Below are positions 41,002 through 50,998 of a stretch of 64,000 nucleotides of DNA, piece by piece. Location: positions 1,240,001 to 1,304,000 of the forward strand of contig NZ_CP109460.1 in assembly GCF_036227565.1 (NCBI RefSeq), written 5' to 3'. The position numbers and the translations under genes were made by a program. The notes under the pieces are model-generated. The model worked only from the letters and a program-made list of their open reading frames with translations. It had not been told where the DNA came from and searched no databases. This stretch comes from Streptomyces sp. NBC_01454 (lineage in GTDB: Bacteria; Actinomycetota; Actinomycetes; Streptomycetales; Streptomycetaceae). Numbering within the stretch: position 1 is the stretch's first letter; every line of letters begins with the position of its first letter.

Positions 41002-43206
41002 TCAGTCGCTGAACTTCTCGCCCTTGCCGGCCTTGTCGACCAGCAGCGGGGACGGCGCGAACCGGTCTCCGTAAGCAGCCTGCAGCTCACGGGCGCGGGC
41101 CACGAATCCGGGCAGACCGACGAGGTTCTCCCGCCCTGGCCCACCCTGGTAGCCGTTGATGTACTGGAGCACTCCGCCGGTCCAGCCCGGGAAGCCGATG
41201 CCGAGGATGGAGCCGATGTTCGCGTCGGCGACGGAGGTGAGCACGCCCTCCTCCAGGCAGCGGACGGTGTCCAGCGCCTCGGCGAACAGCATCCGCTCCT
41301 GCATGTCGGCGAACGGGATGGCGGCGCCCTCCTGGACGAAGTGCTCCCGCAGCCCCGGCCACAGACCGGCGCGCTTGCCGTCGTCGCCGTACTCGTAGAA
41401 GCCGGCGCCGCCGCTGCGCCCGGGGCGGCCGAACTCGTCGACCATCCGGTCGATGACCGCGTCGGCAGGGTGCGGCTGCCAGGTGCCACCGGACTCCTCG
41501 ACCGCCCGCTTGCTCTCCTCGCGGATCTTGCGCGGCAGGGTCAGGGTCAGCTCGTCCATCAGCGACAACACCTTGGCCGGGTAGCCGGCCTGGGCGGCGG
41601 CCTGCTCGACGGAGACCGGGTCGAGGCCCTCGCCGATCATCGCCACGCCCTCGTTGATGAAGTGGCCGATGACGCGGGAGGTGAAGAAGCCCCGCGAGTC
41701 ATTGACGACGATCGGCGTCTTGCGGATCTGCCGGACCAGGTCGAAGGCGCGGGCCAGCGCCTCGTCACCGGTCCGCTCGCCCTTGATGATCTCCACCAGC
41801 GGCATCTTGTCGACCGGCGAGAAGAAGTGCAGCCCGATGAAGTCCTGCTCGCGCTCCACACCCTCGGACAGCAGCGTGATGGGCAGGGTGGAGGTGTTGG
41901 AGCACAGCAGCGCGTCGGGGGCGACGATGTGCTGGATCTCCTTGAACACCTTGTGCTTGAGGCCCACGTCCTCGAAGACCGCCTCGATGACGGCGTCACA
42001 GCCCGCGAGGTCGGTGGGCTCCGCGGTGGGCGTGATGCGCGCCAGCAGCTCATCGCGCTGCTGCTCGGTCGTCCGGCCCCGGGCGACCGCCTTGGCGAGC
42101 AGCCCCTCCGAATAGGCCTTGCCCTTCTGGGCCGCTTCCGGGGAGATGTCCTTGAGGACGACCTGCATCCCGGCCCGGGCGCAGGAGTAGGCGATGCCCG
42201 CGCCCATCATGCCGGCGCCGAGGACCGCGACCTTCTCGACCTTGCGGGGCTCGATGCCCTGGGGCCGGTTGGCCCCGGAGTTGACGGCCTGGAGATCGAA
42301 GAAGAAGGCCTGGATCATGTTCTTGGAGATCTGGCCGGTGACCAGCTCGACGAAGTAGCGCGCCTCGATGGTCTGCGCCGTGTCGAAGTCGACCTGAGAG
42401 CCCTCGACCGCCGCGGCCAGGATGTTGCGCGGGGCCGGGTACGGCGCGCCGTTCAGCTGCTTCTTGAGGTTGGCGGGGAACGCCGGGAGGTTGGCCGCGA
42501 ACTTCGGCTGGGCGGGAGTGCCGCCGGGGATGCGGTAACCCTTGACGTCCCAGGGCTGCTGGGACTCGGGGTGCTCGTCGACGAAGGCGCGGGCCTTGGC
42601 GAGCAGTTCCTCGGGGGTGGCGGCGACCTCGTGGATCAGCCCGGCGTCCTGGGCGCGGGTGGCGTTGTACTGGGTGCCCTGGAGCAGCACCTTCAGCAGT
42701 GCGTCGGCGATCCCGAGCAGCCGGACGGTGCGGGTGACACCGCCGGCGGCGGGCAGCAGGCCGAGGGTGACCTCGGGCAGGCCGATCTTGGTGCCGGGGG
42801 TGTCGAGGGCGACGCGGTGGTGGCAGGCCAGCGCGATCTCGTAACCGCCGCCCAGCGCGGCGCCGTTGATCGCGGCGACGACGGGCTTGCCGAGGGTTTC
42901 GATACGGCGCAGGTCCCGCTTGATGCCGTTGCCCGCGGCGAAGGCCTGCTCAGCCTGTGCGGGGGTGATGGCGATCAGGTCGTGCAGGTCGCCGCCGGCG
43001 AAGAAGGTCTTCTTGGCGGAGGTGAAGATGATGCCGCGGATGCTGTCCTTCTCGGCCTCCAGGCGGTCGGCGACCGCGGTCAGGGAGGCCTTGAAGGCGT
43101 TGTTCATGGTGTTGGCGGACTGGGCGGGGTCGTCCAGGACCAGGGTGACGATGCCGGTCTCGTCCTGTTCCCAGCGGATGGTCGACGACGCAGGGGACTC
43201 GCTCAC
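41002..43206 (-). CDS. fadB: Bifunctional enoyl-CoA hydratase/3-hydroxyacyl-CoA dehydrogenase (FadB-type)
   Basis: A 734-residue fusion for fatty-acid beta-oxidation. The N-terminal crotonase domain (about 10-310) keeps both catalytic glutamates, Glu123 (GYEIALA) and Glu145 (PEVTLG). The NAD-binding GAGMMG at 330-335 opens the dehydrogenase part, whose catalytic His is in GLHFFSPV. GTG start with GGAG upstream. It lies 33 bases after the thiolase gene, which it should partner in an FadA/FadB complex. It is unlike the crotonase at 17569, which lacks these Glu residues. Confidence 0.95.
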   Translation of the reverse strand: MSESPASSTIRWEQDETGIVTLVLDDPAQSANTMNNAFKASLTAVADRLEAEKDSIRGIIFTSAKKTFFAGGDLHDLIAITPAQAEQAFAAGNGIKRDLRRIETLGKPVVAAINGAALGGGYEIALACHHRVALDTPGTKIGLPEVTLGLLPAAGGVTRTVRLLGIADALLKVLLQGTQYNATRAQDAGLIHEVAATPEELLAKARAFVDEHPESQQPWDVKGYRIPGGTPAQPKFAANLPAFPANLKKQLNGAPYPAPRNILAAAVEGSQVDFDTAQTIEARYFVELVTGQISKNMIQAFFFDLQAVNSGANRPQGIEPRKVEKVAVLGAGMMGAGIAYSCARAGMQVVLKDISPEAAQKGKAYSEGLLAKAVARGRTTEQQRDELLARITPTAEPTDLAGCDAVIEAVFEDVGLKHKVFKEIQHIVAPDALLCSNTSTLPITLLSEGVEREQDFIGLHFFSPVDKMPLVEIIKGERTGDEALARAFDLVRQIRKTPIVVNDSRGFFTSRVIGHFINEGVAMIGEGLDPVSVEQAAAQAGYPAKVLSLMDELTLTLPRKIREESKRAVEESGGTWQPHPADAVIDRMVDEFGRPGRSGGAGFYEYGDDGKRAGLWPGLREHFVQEGAAIPFADMQERMLFAEALDTVRCLEEGVLTSVADANIGSILGIGFPGWTGGVLQYINGYQGGPGRENLVGLPGFVARARELQAAYGDRFAPSPLLVDKAGKGEKFSD

Positions 43207-43239
43207 TGTGGCTTCTCCGTAAGGGGTGGGGACGGGCGG

Positions 43240-44454
43240 TCAGAGGCGCTCGATGACGGTGGCGATGCCCATGCCGCCGCCGACGCAGAGGGTGGCCAGG
43301 CCGTAGCGCTTGTCCTGCCGCTCCAGCTCGTCGATCAGGGTGCCGAGGATCATTGCGCCGGTGGCGCCGAGGGGGTGGCCCAGGGCGATGGCACCACCGT
43401 TGACGTTGACCTTGTCCAGGCTCAGGCCCATGTCCTTGACGAAGCGCAGCACCACCGCGGCGAAGGCCTCGTTGATCTCGACGAGGTCGATGTCGTCGAT
43501 GGTCAGCCCGGCCTTGGCCAGGGCCTTGCGGCTCGCGGGCGCGGGGCCGGTGAGCATGATCGTCGGCTCGGAGCCGGAGACCGCGGCGGACAGGATGCGG
43601 GCCCGCGGGGTCAGGCCGTAGCGGTCGCCGACCTCCTTGGAGCCGATGGCGACGAGCGCCGCGCCGTCCACGATGCCGGAGGAGTTGCCGGCGTGGTGGA
43701 CGTGGTCGATCTTCTCGACCCAGTGGTACTTCTGGAGGGCGACCGCGTCGAAGCCGCCGGCGTCACCGATGGTGGCGAAGGACGGCTTGAGGCCGGCCAG
43801 GGAGTCGGCGGTGGTGCCGGGCCGCATGTACTCGTCGCGGTCGAGGACGACCAGGCCGTTGCGGTCGCGCACCGGGACGACGGAGCGGTCGAAGCGGCCG
43901 TCCTTCCATGCCTCGGCGGCGCGCTCCTGGGAGAGCTCGGCGAATTCGTCGACATCGCGCCGGGTGTAGCCCTCGATGGTGGCGATGAGGTCGGCGCCGA
44001 TGCCCTGCGGGACGAAGCCGGTGTCGAAGTTGGTCATCGGGTCGGCGAACCAGGCGCCGCCGTCCGAGGCCATCGGGACCCGTGACATGGATTCGACACC
44101 GCCGGCCAGGACCAGGTCCTCCCAGCCCGAACGCACCTTGGCCGCGGCCATGTTGACGGCTTCGAGACCCGAGGCACAGAAGCGGTTCTCCTGTACGCCG
44201 GCGACGGTGTCGGGCAGCCCGGCGGCGATCGCCGCGATCCGGGCGATGTCGGATCCCTGGTCGCCGACCGGGCCGACCACGCCGAGCACGATGTCGTCGA
44301 CGGCGGCCGGGTCGAGCCCGGGGAAGCGCCGGCGCACTTCGTGGATCAGTCCGACGACCAGGTCGATCGGCTTGGTGCCGTGCAGCGCGCCATTGGCCTT
44401 GCCGCGGCCGCGCGGGGTGCGGATCGCGTCGTATACGTACGCTTCGGTACTCAA
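43240..44454 (-). CDS. fadA: Acetyl-CoA acyltransferase (thiolase, FadA-type)
   Basis: A 404-residue thiolase that cleaves 3-ketoacyl-CoA to acetyl-CoA and a shortened acyl-CoA. The nucleophile is Cys93 ([11 protein letters not shown]); His360 (GHPLGATGA) and Cys390 (LCVGGGMG) complete the active site. The only start that keeps the conserved [13 protein letters not shown]-terminus is TTG at 44454, with AAGG ten bases upstream. It lies between acyl-CoA dehydrogenase and FadB-type genes on the same strand. Confidence 0.94.
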   Translation of the reverse strand: MSTEAYVYDAIRTPRGRGKANGALHGTKPIDLVVGLIHEVRRRFPGLDPAAVDDIVLGVVGPVGDQGSDIARIAAIAAGLPDTVAGVQENRFCASGLEAVNMAAAKVRSGWEDLVLAGGVESMSRVPMASDGGAWFADPMTNFDTGFVPQGIGADLIATIEGYTRRDVDEFAELSQERAAEAWKDGRFDRSVVPVRDRNGLVVLDRDEYMRPGTTADSLAGLKPSFATIGDAGGFDAVALQKYHWVEKIDHVHHAGNSSGIVDGAALVAIGSKEVGDRYGLTPRARILSAAVSGSEPTIMLTGPAPASRKALAKAGLTIDDIDLVEINEAFAAVVLRFVKDMGLSLDKVNVNGGAIALGHPLGATGAMILGTLIDELERQDKRYGLATLCVGGGMGIATVIERL

Positions 44455-44515
44455 GTCAACAAGCCTTTCGCATGAGGGTGGGGCAGGGGCGGCGGGTGGT
44501 CCGGGGCCGTCCGGG

Positions 44516-45658
44516 TCAATCGAGCAGGGAGCGTCCGATGATCTCCTTCATGATCTCGGTGGTCCCTCCGTAGATCGTCTGGATACGGCCGTCGGTGAAG
44601 GCCTTGGCCACGCGATATTCGGCCATATAGCCGTAACCGCCATGGAGTTGCAGACAGCGGTCGGCGACGCGTTTTTGCAGCTCGGTGGCCCACCACTTGG
44701 CCATCGAGGCATGCGTCGCGTCCAGCTCACCGGCGGCGTGATCGGAGATACAGCGGTCGAGGAAGGCGCGGGTGACGGCGCACTCGGTGGCCATCTCGGC
44801 TATCTCGAAGCGGATGTGCTGGAGCTTGGCCAGGGGGCGTCCGAAGGCCTCGCGCTCCTTGACGTACCGGCTGGTGATCTCCAGCAGATGCTCGGCGGCG
44901 GCGATCCCGGAGACGGCGATGTTCATCCGTTCCTGGGCAAGATGGGTCATCAGATGGATGAAGGCGCCGTTCCGCTCGCCGAGCAGGTTCTCCTTGGGGA
45001 CGCGCACGTCGTGGAAGAACAGTTCGGCGGTGTCCTGGGCCTTCTGGCCGATCTTGTCGAGGTTGCGGCCGCGCTCGAAACCCGCCATGCCCCGCTCGAC
45101 GACCAGCAGGCTCAGGCCGCGCGCCCCGCCCTCGGGTGTCGTCCTGGCCACGACGATGACCAGGTCGGCGAGGATCCCGTTGGAGATGAAGGTCTTGGAA
45201 CCGTTGAGGATCCAGTGGTCCCCGGCGTCCTCGGCGTGGGTGCGGATGCCCTGCAGGTCGGAGCCGGCTCCGGGTTCGGTCATCGCGATGGCGCTGATGA
45301 TCTCGCCGCTGCAGAAACCGGGCAGCCAGCGGCGCTTTTGCTCCTCGGTGGCGAGGGACGTCAGATAGGGGCCGATGATGTCGTTGTGCAGGCCCACGGC
45401 GAGCCCGGCGGCGCCGGCCCGGGTGAATTCCTCGGCGAGCACCACGCTGTAGCGGAAGTCGGACTGTCCGCCCCCGCCGTACTCCTCGGGCACCGCGAGG
45501 CCCAGCAGCCCCTGGGTACCGGCCGCCCGCCAGGCGTCGCGGCTGACGATGCCGTCCTTCTCCCACTGCTCGTAGTGGGGTGTCACTTCCCTGGCGAGGA
45601 AGGTGCGTACGGTCTCGCGGAATGCGTCGTGGTCCGCGGTGAAGATCTGGCGCTTCAT
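44516..45658 (-). CDS. Acyl-CoA dehydrogenase
   Basis: A 380-residue FAD enzyme for the first, alpha-beta-dehydrogenation step of beta-oxidation. The flavin/substrate segment [13 protein letters not shown] and the catalytic Glu368 in [18 protein letters not shown] match medium/long-chain members. The ATG has a GAGGAGG site. It stands directly upstream of the thiolase gene and downstream of the CoA-transferase-type gene, forming a lipid or branched-chain degradation operon. Confidence 0.94.
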   Translation of the reverse strand: MKRQIFTADHDAFRETVRTFLAREVTPHYEQWEKDGIVSRDAWRAAGTQGLLGLAVPEEYGGGGQSDFRYSVVLAEEFTRAGAAGLAVGLHNDIIGPYLTSLATEEQKRRWLPGFCSGEIISAIAMTEPGAGSDLQGIRTHAEDAGDHWILNGSKTFISNGILADLVIVVARTTPEGGARGLSLLVVERGMAGFERGRNLDKIGQKAQDTAELFFHDVRVPKENLLGERNGAFIHLMTHLAQERMNIAVSGIAAAEHLLEITSRYVKEREAFGRPLAKLQHIRFEIAEMATECAVTRAFLDRCISDHAAGELDATHASMAKWWATELQKRVADRCLQLHGGYGYMAEYRVAKAFTDGRIQTIYGGTTEIMKEIIGRSLLD

Positions 45659-45673
45659 CTGTCCGGGCCCTCC

Positions 45674-45898
45674 TCAGAGCCAGTGCTGGACGGTCTCGGT
45701 CAAGGTGGCGGCCTCCGGCCCCTGGGGGCAGACGACGGGAGACGTCACGCCCGCCTCCCGCCATGCCGTGCTCCGGTCGACGGCTCCCCTCCCGGGCGCG
45801 CGGGGCGGCAGCGGTGGGCGGCATGCGTCCGGGGCAGCGGCGGCCACCTGTGTGTGCCCGGCGGGGCGGGGCGCGCGGAGTGCGGTGGCGCGTGCCAT
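45674..45898 (-). CDS. Possible small protein between CoA transferase and acyl-CoA dehydrogenase genes
   Basis: An open frame of 74 codons whose ATG overlaps the upstream stop (TGATG) and which ends 15 bases before the acyl-CoA dehydrogenase start, so coupling is plausible. The N-terminal 45 residues are Pro/Arg/Ala-rich; only the end (SPVVCPQGPEAATLTETVQ) looks protein-like. I do not recognise it. It could be a genuine small protein, the tail of a lost gene, or chance. Confidence 0.3.
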   Translation of the reverse strand: MARATALRAPRPAGHTQVAAAAPDACRPPLPPRAPGRGAVDRSTAWREAGVTSPVVCPQGPEAATLTETVQHWL

Positions 45899-47097
45899 CA
45901 GCCGGCCGCGTCCTTCTCCTCGGTCCGTCCCACGCCCCGGCCGGCGGGCGCGGCTTCGGACGGATCGGCCGGCGACGGAGCGAGGAGGCCGGGGACCTGC
46001 CAGTCGCGCGCGATCTCTGCGGTGTCGGCACCGGGCCGTGCGGGGGGTCTGCGGACCGTTCCCGGCGTGCGGGAGAACCGCGGCGCGGGCGCGGGCTGGG
46101 TGATCCCGGAGTGCTCGACGAACGTGCCACGGGCGGCGAGATGCGGATGCTGCGGCGCCTCGCGGAGGGAGAGTACGGGCGCCACACAGGCGTCGGACTC
46201 CTGGAAGACCGCCGTCCATTCCTCCCGGGTCCGGGTCTTGAAGCGGTCGGCGATGGCCGTGCGCAGCTCTCCCCATGCGGCGAGGTCGTCGCGGTCGGGG
46301 ACCTCCTGTGCGAGGCCCAGCAGCCGGATGAACTCGGCGTAGAAGCGCTTCTCCAGCGCGCCGACCGCCATATGGCCGCCGTCCGCGGTCTCGTAGGCAC
46401 CGTAGAAGGGTGCGCCGCCGTCGAGCAGATTGCTGCCGCGCCGGTCCTGCCAGCCGCCGGCCGCCAGCATGCCGTGGATCATCGCCGTCAGATGGGCCGT
46501 GCCGTCGACGATGGCGGCATCCACGACCTGGCCCCTGCCGTCTTCGGTACGGGCGTGCTGGAGGGCGGCGAGGACGCCGATGACGAGGTAGAGGGAGCCG
46601 CCGGCGTAGTCACCGACGAGGTTGGCGGGAATGGCGGGCGGGCCGTCGGGCGGGCCGATCATGCCTAGGGCACCCGTGATGGCGATATAGCCGATGTCGT
46701 GTCCGGCGGTGTCGGCGAGCGGGCCCTGCTGCCCCCAGCCCGTCATCCGGCCGTAGACCAGCCGGGGGTTGCGCGCCAGGCACTCCTCGGGGCCCACTCC
46801 CAGCCGCTCGGCCACCCCGGGACGGTAGCCCTCCACCAGCACATCGGCGCGTTCGACCAGGTCCAGTACCTGCGCCACCCCATCGGGGCTCTTCAGGTCC
46901 ACCAGGACGGAGCGTTTGTTGCGGTTGGTGATGTCGTAGGCGGGGTCGATGCCCAGCCCGGCGCCTCCGGGGCGGTCGACGCGGACGACATCGGCGCCCA
47001 GGTCGGCCAGCAGCATGGCCGCGAAGGGGCCGGGGCCGATGCCTGCGAGTTCGACGACCCGCACCCCGCTCAGCGGGCCGTTCCCTGACTCTGCCAT
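45898..47097 (-). CDS. CaiB/BaiF-family CoA transferase, probable alpha-methylacyl-CoA racemase
   Basis: A 399-residue class III CoA-transferase-fold protein. GIGPGPFAAMLLADLGADVVRV at the N-terminus is the family CoA-binding region. His133 (AGHDIGY) and Asp163 (NLVGDYAGGS) match the catalytic pair of alpha-methylacyl-CoA racemase, which makes 2-methyl-branched acyl-CoAs usable for beta-oxidation. The last 60 residues are Pro/Ala-rich. ATG start after a GGCATGGGG stretch; the longer upstream frame is not needed. First gene of the beta-oxidation cluster. Confidence 0.88.
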   Translation of the reverse strand: MAESGNGPLSGVRVVELAGIGPGPFAAMLLADLGADVVRVDRPGGAGLGIDPAYDITNRNKRSVLVDLKSPDGVAQVLDLVERADVLVEGYRPGVAERLGVGPEECLARNPRLVYGRMTGWGQQGPLADTAGHDIGYIAITGALGMIGPPDGPPAIPANLVGDYAGGSLYLVIGVLAALQHARTEDGRGQVVDAAIVDGTAHLTAMIHGMLAAGGWQDRRGSNLLDGGAPFYGAYETADGGHMAVGALEKRFYAEFIRLLGLAQEVPDRDDLAAWGELRTAIADRFKTRTREEWTAVFQESDACVAPVLSLREAPQHPHLAARGTFVEHSGITQPAPAPRFSRTPGTVRRPPARPGADTAEIARDWQVPGLLAPSPADPSEAAPAGRGVGRTEEKDAAG

Positions 47098-47123
47098 CGC
47101 GCCCCATGCCTTTCCGCACTGTG

Positions 47124-47152
47124 ACACTTCTGATGTAACACTCGTGATGTTA
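47124..47152. promoter_or_regulatory. Candidate operator upstream of the beta-oxidation cluster
   Basis: An imperfect 14-base direct repeat (ACACTTCTGATGT at 47124 and ACACTCGTGATGT at 47138) overlapping an inverted repeat TAACAC/ATGTTA (47136-47152). It lies 27 to 55 bases upstream of the CoA-transferase ATG. No matching regulator is identified. Confidence 0.35.
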
Positions 47153-47204
47153 AGAACGTGTTCCACTTTCCACAAGCCCCTCATGCCAAGTGGCGACCGC
47201 GGAA

Positions 47205-47251
47205 AAGGCCCGTGCCGGCGAGGCTCAACTGCCATCGCCGTCACGGGCCTT
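47205..47251 (-). terminator. Terminator after the MmcQ/YjbR gene
   Basis: A 10-base-pair stem (47205-47214 with 47242-47251), with a further inner CGGCGA/TCGCCG pairing, 24 bases after the stop codon. Confidence 0.65.
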
Positions 47252-47275
47252 CGCGCGTCCGCTGCCGCTGCGCCG

Positions 47276-47656
47276 CTATCCCCCGTCGAGCTCGGCGATG
47301 AGCTTCTTGGGGGCTATGACGCGATATGACTCCTCCGCCCAGTCGCAGAGCAGGTCGGCCGGCGGAGCGCCCTTCCCCTCCAGGGGGACCTGCACCCACC
47401 CGGACGCGCCCAGGCCGTAACCGGCGGGCTTGGCACCGGGCGAGGTCAGTGCGTGGGCATGCGCCTCCGGGTCCTTGAGCTTCAGCGTGACCCCGAGCGG
47501 ATGGCTGCCGTCCCCGACACCGAGGAAGACGAAGACCTTCTTGTTGACCTTGATGACGCTCTCGCCCCAGGGAAACTCCTCCACGGTCCCGGGAAGGCCC
47601 AGCGCGAACGCCCGCACCCGCTCCCGCACCGCCGCCGGATCCGACGCCTTCGCCAT
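47276..47656 (-). CDS. MmcQ/YjbR-family protein
   Basis: A 126-residue single-domain protein (double-wing fold). The family pattern starts with FALGLPGTVEEFPWGESVIKVNKKVFVFL and ends with EESYRVIAPKKLIAEL. The function is unknown; relatives are sometimes called DNA-binding. The ATG has GGAGGAAG directly upstream. It stands alone between the CoA transferase promoter and an MFS gene. Confidence 0.85.
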   Translation of the reverse strand: MAKASDPAAVRERVRAFALGLPGTVEEFPWGESVIKVNKKVFVFLGVGDGSHPLGVTLKLKDPEAHAHALTSPGAKPAGYGLGASGWVQVPLEGKGAPPADLLCDWAEESYRVIAPKKLIAELDGG

Positions 47657-47934
47657 GGCTTCCTCCACGTCCGTCCCCCGTACGGCACCCGCGGTGCCGC
47701 CCGGCGCCACGCGCACACCGCGCGGGCCGGCCCAACGCATTCCACGCTAACGGCGACCACTGACAACGGCTTCGCGGAGCGCCGGACGCCCTGCCGGCCG
47801 AGGGACACCTGCCGCCATGCCTGCCCGGCCCGGCAGGGCGCCACGCTCGCCGGCGGCCGCGGCGCGCGGCGTGAGCTGCTGCGCACGGCGCCCGCGTGGT
47901 GCGGCCGGCAGTGGCCCCGAGGCGCCGGGCACCG

Positions 47935-49425
47935 CTACGGCACGTCAGGCGCCGCTCCCGAGGGCCGGCCTCCCACTCCCCCGGTCTCCGGTACGAGCTG
48001 GTCGTCGGGCGCCTGACGGTCCGCAAGGCGCCCCAGCCGCCGGGGGACGTTGCCGCCCACCAGGAGAATGACGACGAGCGTCAGCCCGAAGGTGAGCACG
48101 GCGAGTGCCCTCCCCAGGGGCATGCCTTCGGCCAGACGGGCCCCGAGGACGGGTGCCACCGCGCCGCCCAGGGCGCCGACGTTGTAGACGAAGCCCAGGG
48201 AGGCGGCGCGGGTCGCGGTGGGGAAGTGTCCGGCGAGGTACTTCGGCAGGATTCCGGAGATGCCCTGGCCGAGCGCGAGCAGCCCGAAGAGGAGCACACC
48301 CAGCACCGGGAGGCTGTCCCGTACCGCGAAGACCGGGAAGACGAAGGCCAGTGAGGCCAGCAGGGTGTACGCGTAGGCGCGGCGGGTGCCGAGCAGGTCG
48401 CCGGCGAAGCCCGCCAGCCAGCAGCCCGCCATGGTGCCGAAGCCCGCGTAGAACATCACGTCGGTGACCTGCGCGGGGGCATATCCGAGGTCGGTCTTGA
48501 GGTAGGTGGGCAGCAGGGCCTGGATCGGCCAGCTGTAGAGGAAGGCGCAGAACACCGTCGCCATGAGGGAGACGTACAGCAGCCCACCCCGGCGGCCGCC
48601 CAGCTGCACCGCGAACGCGATCAGGCACAGCGCGGCGACGCCCGACAGCCAGGGCACGCCGCCGGCGCCGACCGGCGTGAAGACGCAGAACAGCGCGACC
48701 GAGGCGACCGCCGCCAGGGCCGCGTTGCCCCAGCCGCGGAGACGGCCGGTGAACAACGGCCGCAAGGCGTCAGGGCGTTCCCCGTCCGCACGGGCGGCGA
48801 TCTGCCGCTGCCAGTCCCCGGCCTCCGGCAGCGATCTGCGCACCCAGAGGGCGACCAGGACGGGCAGTACGCCGATCCAGAACATCCAGCGCCAGCCGCC
48901 GTGAGGGACCACCCACTTGTAGAGCTCGGCCGCGAGGACGGTGCCGCCCGCATAGCCGGAGATCAGGAATCCGGAGGCGCGGTTACGCCATCGGGTGGGC
49001 CAGCTCTCCAGCACATACGTAGCACTGGCGCTGTACTCCCCCGCCATCCCCAGACCGATGACCAGCCGGGCGACGAACAAACTGGTGTAGTCCCAGGCGA
49101 ACCCGCAGGCGAAGGTGCCGAGCGAGTAGAGCAGAATGCTGGCGATCATGGCGGCCCTGCGGCCGTAGCGGTCACCCATCGCGCCCAGTGCGGCACCGCC
49201 CAGCCACCGGGTGATGAAGGCACCGGAGATCAGCGACGCCGCGGTGGCGGTGCGCAGATGGAAGTCATCGGCGATGTCGGTCAGCACCAGCGTGATCAGG
49301 ACGAAGTCGAAGCCGTCCAGGAGATAGCCGATCCAGGCGGCGAACATCGCCTTCCACTGGGGCGGGGTGACCTCCCGCCACCCGCTCCGTATCCGGCCGG
49401 GCATGTCCCTGGGGCGCATCGTCAC
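47935..49425 (-). CDS. MFS transporter (sialate/aromatic-acid proton symporter-like)
   Basis: A 496-residue carrier with 12 to 14 hydrophobic helices. The helix 1 region WIGYLLDGFDFVLITLVL and the loop motif GAMGDRYGRRAAM are typical of the sialate:H+ and aromatic acid:H+ symporter groups. GTG start at 49425 has GGAGG ten bases upstream; an ATG lies two codons later. Substrate unknown. The C-terminal 35 residues are polar. Confidence 0.85.
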   Translation of the reverse strand: MTMRPRDMPGRIRSGWREVTPPQWKAMFAAWIGYLLDGFDFVLITLVLTDIADDFHLRTATAASLISGAFITRWLGGAALGAMGDRYGRRAAMIASILLYSLGTFACGFAWDYTSLFVARLVIGLGMAGEYSASATYVLESWPTRWRNRASGFLISGYAGGTVLAAELYKWVVPHGGWRWMFWIGVLPVLVALWVRRSLPEAGDWQRQIAARADGERPDALRPLFTGRLRGWGNAALAAVASVALFCVFTPVGAGGVPWLSGVAALCLIAFAVQLGGRRGGLLYVSLMATVFCAFLYSWPIQALLPTYLKTDLGYAPAQVTDVMFYAGFGTMAGCWLAGFAGDLLGTRRAYAYTLLASLAFVFPVFAVRDSLPVLGVLLFGLLALGQGISGILPKYLAGHFPTATRAASLGFVYNVGALGGAVAPVLGARLAEGMPLGRALAVLTFGLTLVVILLVGGNVPRRLGRLADRQAPDDQLVPETGGVGGRPSGAAPDVP

Positions 49426-49789
49426 AGCGATCCGGCCTCCTCCGGCAGTCGGCGGACGGTTCGGTGCGCGGCATCGTCGGCGCGGTGACCGCGATGCCAC
49501 CGGCACCCGTCCGGCGCGGCGACCGCACACCGGCACACCGGCCCGGCAGCGGTCGGAGGAGGAGGGCGGAGGGGCGGGAGCAGCGACCGGCAGACCGGAC
49601 ATCGGACGTCCTATGTCAGGGTGCTCTCCGTGAATCTGGCCCCGTACCGACGCACTGTCAAGACTGCGCGCCGCACCGCGCCCGCCCCCGAACCCCCCAA
49701 GGCAGCTGCCGTCGAAGGACGTTGACGGGGCGACGGTGACTGCCTAGGGTCCGGACTCCAGGTCGAGCGGGTGCTGGAGAGGACGCGGG

Positions 49790-50977
49790 ATGCGACGGCA
49801 GGACACCACCGGACGGGCCCATGACCTCGTCCTCTACGGCGCGACAGGTTTCACCGGCGCACTCACTGCCGAATATCTGGCGGCCCACGCCCCCAGGGAC
49901 TGCCGCTGGGCCCTGGCCGGGCGCAACACCGCCAAACTGGAGCAGCTGCGCGACCGGCTGGTGAAGATCGACCCCGCCTGTGCCGAGCTGCCGCTGCTGC
50001 GGGCCGACAGCGGCGACCCCGGCTCGCTCCGCGCACTCGCCACCGGCACCCGGGTACTGGTGTCGACGGTCGGCCCCTATGTGCGGCACGGTGAGCCGCT
50101 GGTGGCCGCGTGCGCCGCAGCCGGCACCGACTATGTCGATCTGTCCGGGGAGTCGGAGTTCATCGACCGGATGTACGTCCGGCACGACGCCACCGCCCGC
50201 GCCACGGGTGCCCGCCTCGTCCACGCCTGCGGCTTCGACTCCGTCCCGCACGACCTGGGGGTGCTCTTCACGGTGGGGCTCCTCCCCGAAGGCGCCCCCG
50301 TACGCATCGACGGTTTCGTACGGACCAACGCCACGTTCTCCGGCGGCACGCTGGCCTCCGTACTGACCGCCGCCTCGCGTCCGGTCGCCATGGCGCGGGC
50401 CGCCCGCGCACGGCAGCGGACCACACCCCGACCGGCCGGCCGTACGGTGCGCGCGCCTCTCGGCACGCCCCTCAGGAGCCGCGAAACAGGCACCTGGGGT
50501 GTGCCGTTGCCGACCGTCGATGCGCAGGTCATCGCCCGCTCGGCCGCCGCGCTGGAGCGCTACGGACCCGATTTCCGCTATCGCCATTACGCCGGCGTCC
50601 AACGACTGCCGATCGCGGTCGGCGGGACGCTGGGAGCGGGGGCGCTGGTCGCACTCGCCCAGGTGCCGCCCGCACGACGCTGGCTGTCGGGGCGGCTGGA
50701 GCCGGGTGACGGGCCGGACCCCGAGCGCCGTGCACGCAGCTGGTTCAAGGTGCGTTTCGTCGCCTCCGCCGGCGGAAAACGCCTGATCACCGAAGTCGCG
50801 GGCGGGGACCCCGGCTATGACGAGACGGCGAAGATGCTCGCCGAGTCGGCGCTCAGCCTGGCCTTCGACGACCTGCCGGAAACCGCGGGCCAGGTGACGA
50901 CCGCGGTCGCCATGGGGGACGCGCTGACCGCTCGCCTCCAGGAGGCCGGCATCACCTTCCGCGTCGTCCAGGAGTAG
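49790..50977 (+). CDS. Saccharopine-dehydrogenase-like/trans-acting enoyl reductase family protein
   Basis: A 395-residue NAD(P)-binding protein. The Rossmann motif is GATGFTGALTAEYL (18-31) with AGRN at its second strand and VSTVGPY. It resembles mycobacterial trans-acting enoyl reductase Rv2953 and its many uncharacterised actinobacterial relatives rather than true lysine-pathway saccharopine dehydrogenases. No polyketide synthase partner lies in the window, so lipid-reductase function remains open. GGAGAGGA precedes the ATG. Confidence 0.83.
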   Translation: MRRQDTTGRAHDLVLYGATGFTGALTAEYLAAHAPRDCRWALAGRNTAKLEQLRDRLVKIDPACAELPLLRADSGDPGSLRALATGTRVLVSTVGPYVRHGEPLVAACAAAGTDYVDLSGESEFIDRMYVRHDATARATGARLVHACGFDSVPHDLGVLFTVGLLPEGAPVRIDGFVRTNATFSGGTLASVLTAASRPVAMARAARARQRTTPRPAGRTVRAPLGTPLRSRETGTWGVPLPTVDAQVIARSAAALERYGPDFRYRHYAGVQRLPIAVGGTLGAGALVALAQVPPARRWLSGRLEPGDGPDPERRARSWFKVRFVASAGGKRLITEVAGGDPGYDETAKMLAESALSLAFDDLPETAGQVTTAVAMGDALTARLQEAGITFRVVQE

Positions 50978-50998
50978 TCCGGATCCCTCGCCCCCGTC

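Noticed and set aside
41341..44085. A 914-codon plus-strand frame opposite fadB/fadA
   Set aside because: Antisense to two strongly recognised genes; composition is Gly/Asp/Val-rich shadow type.
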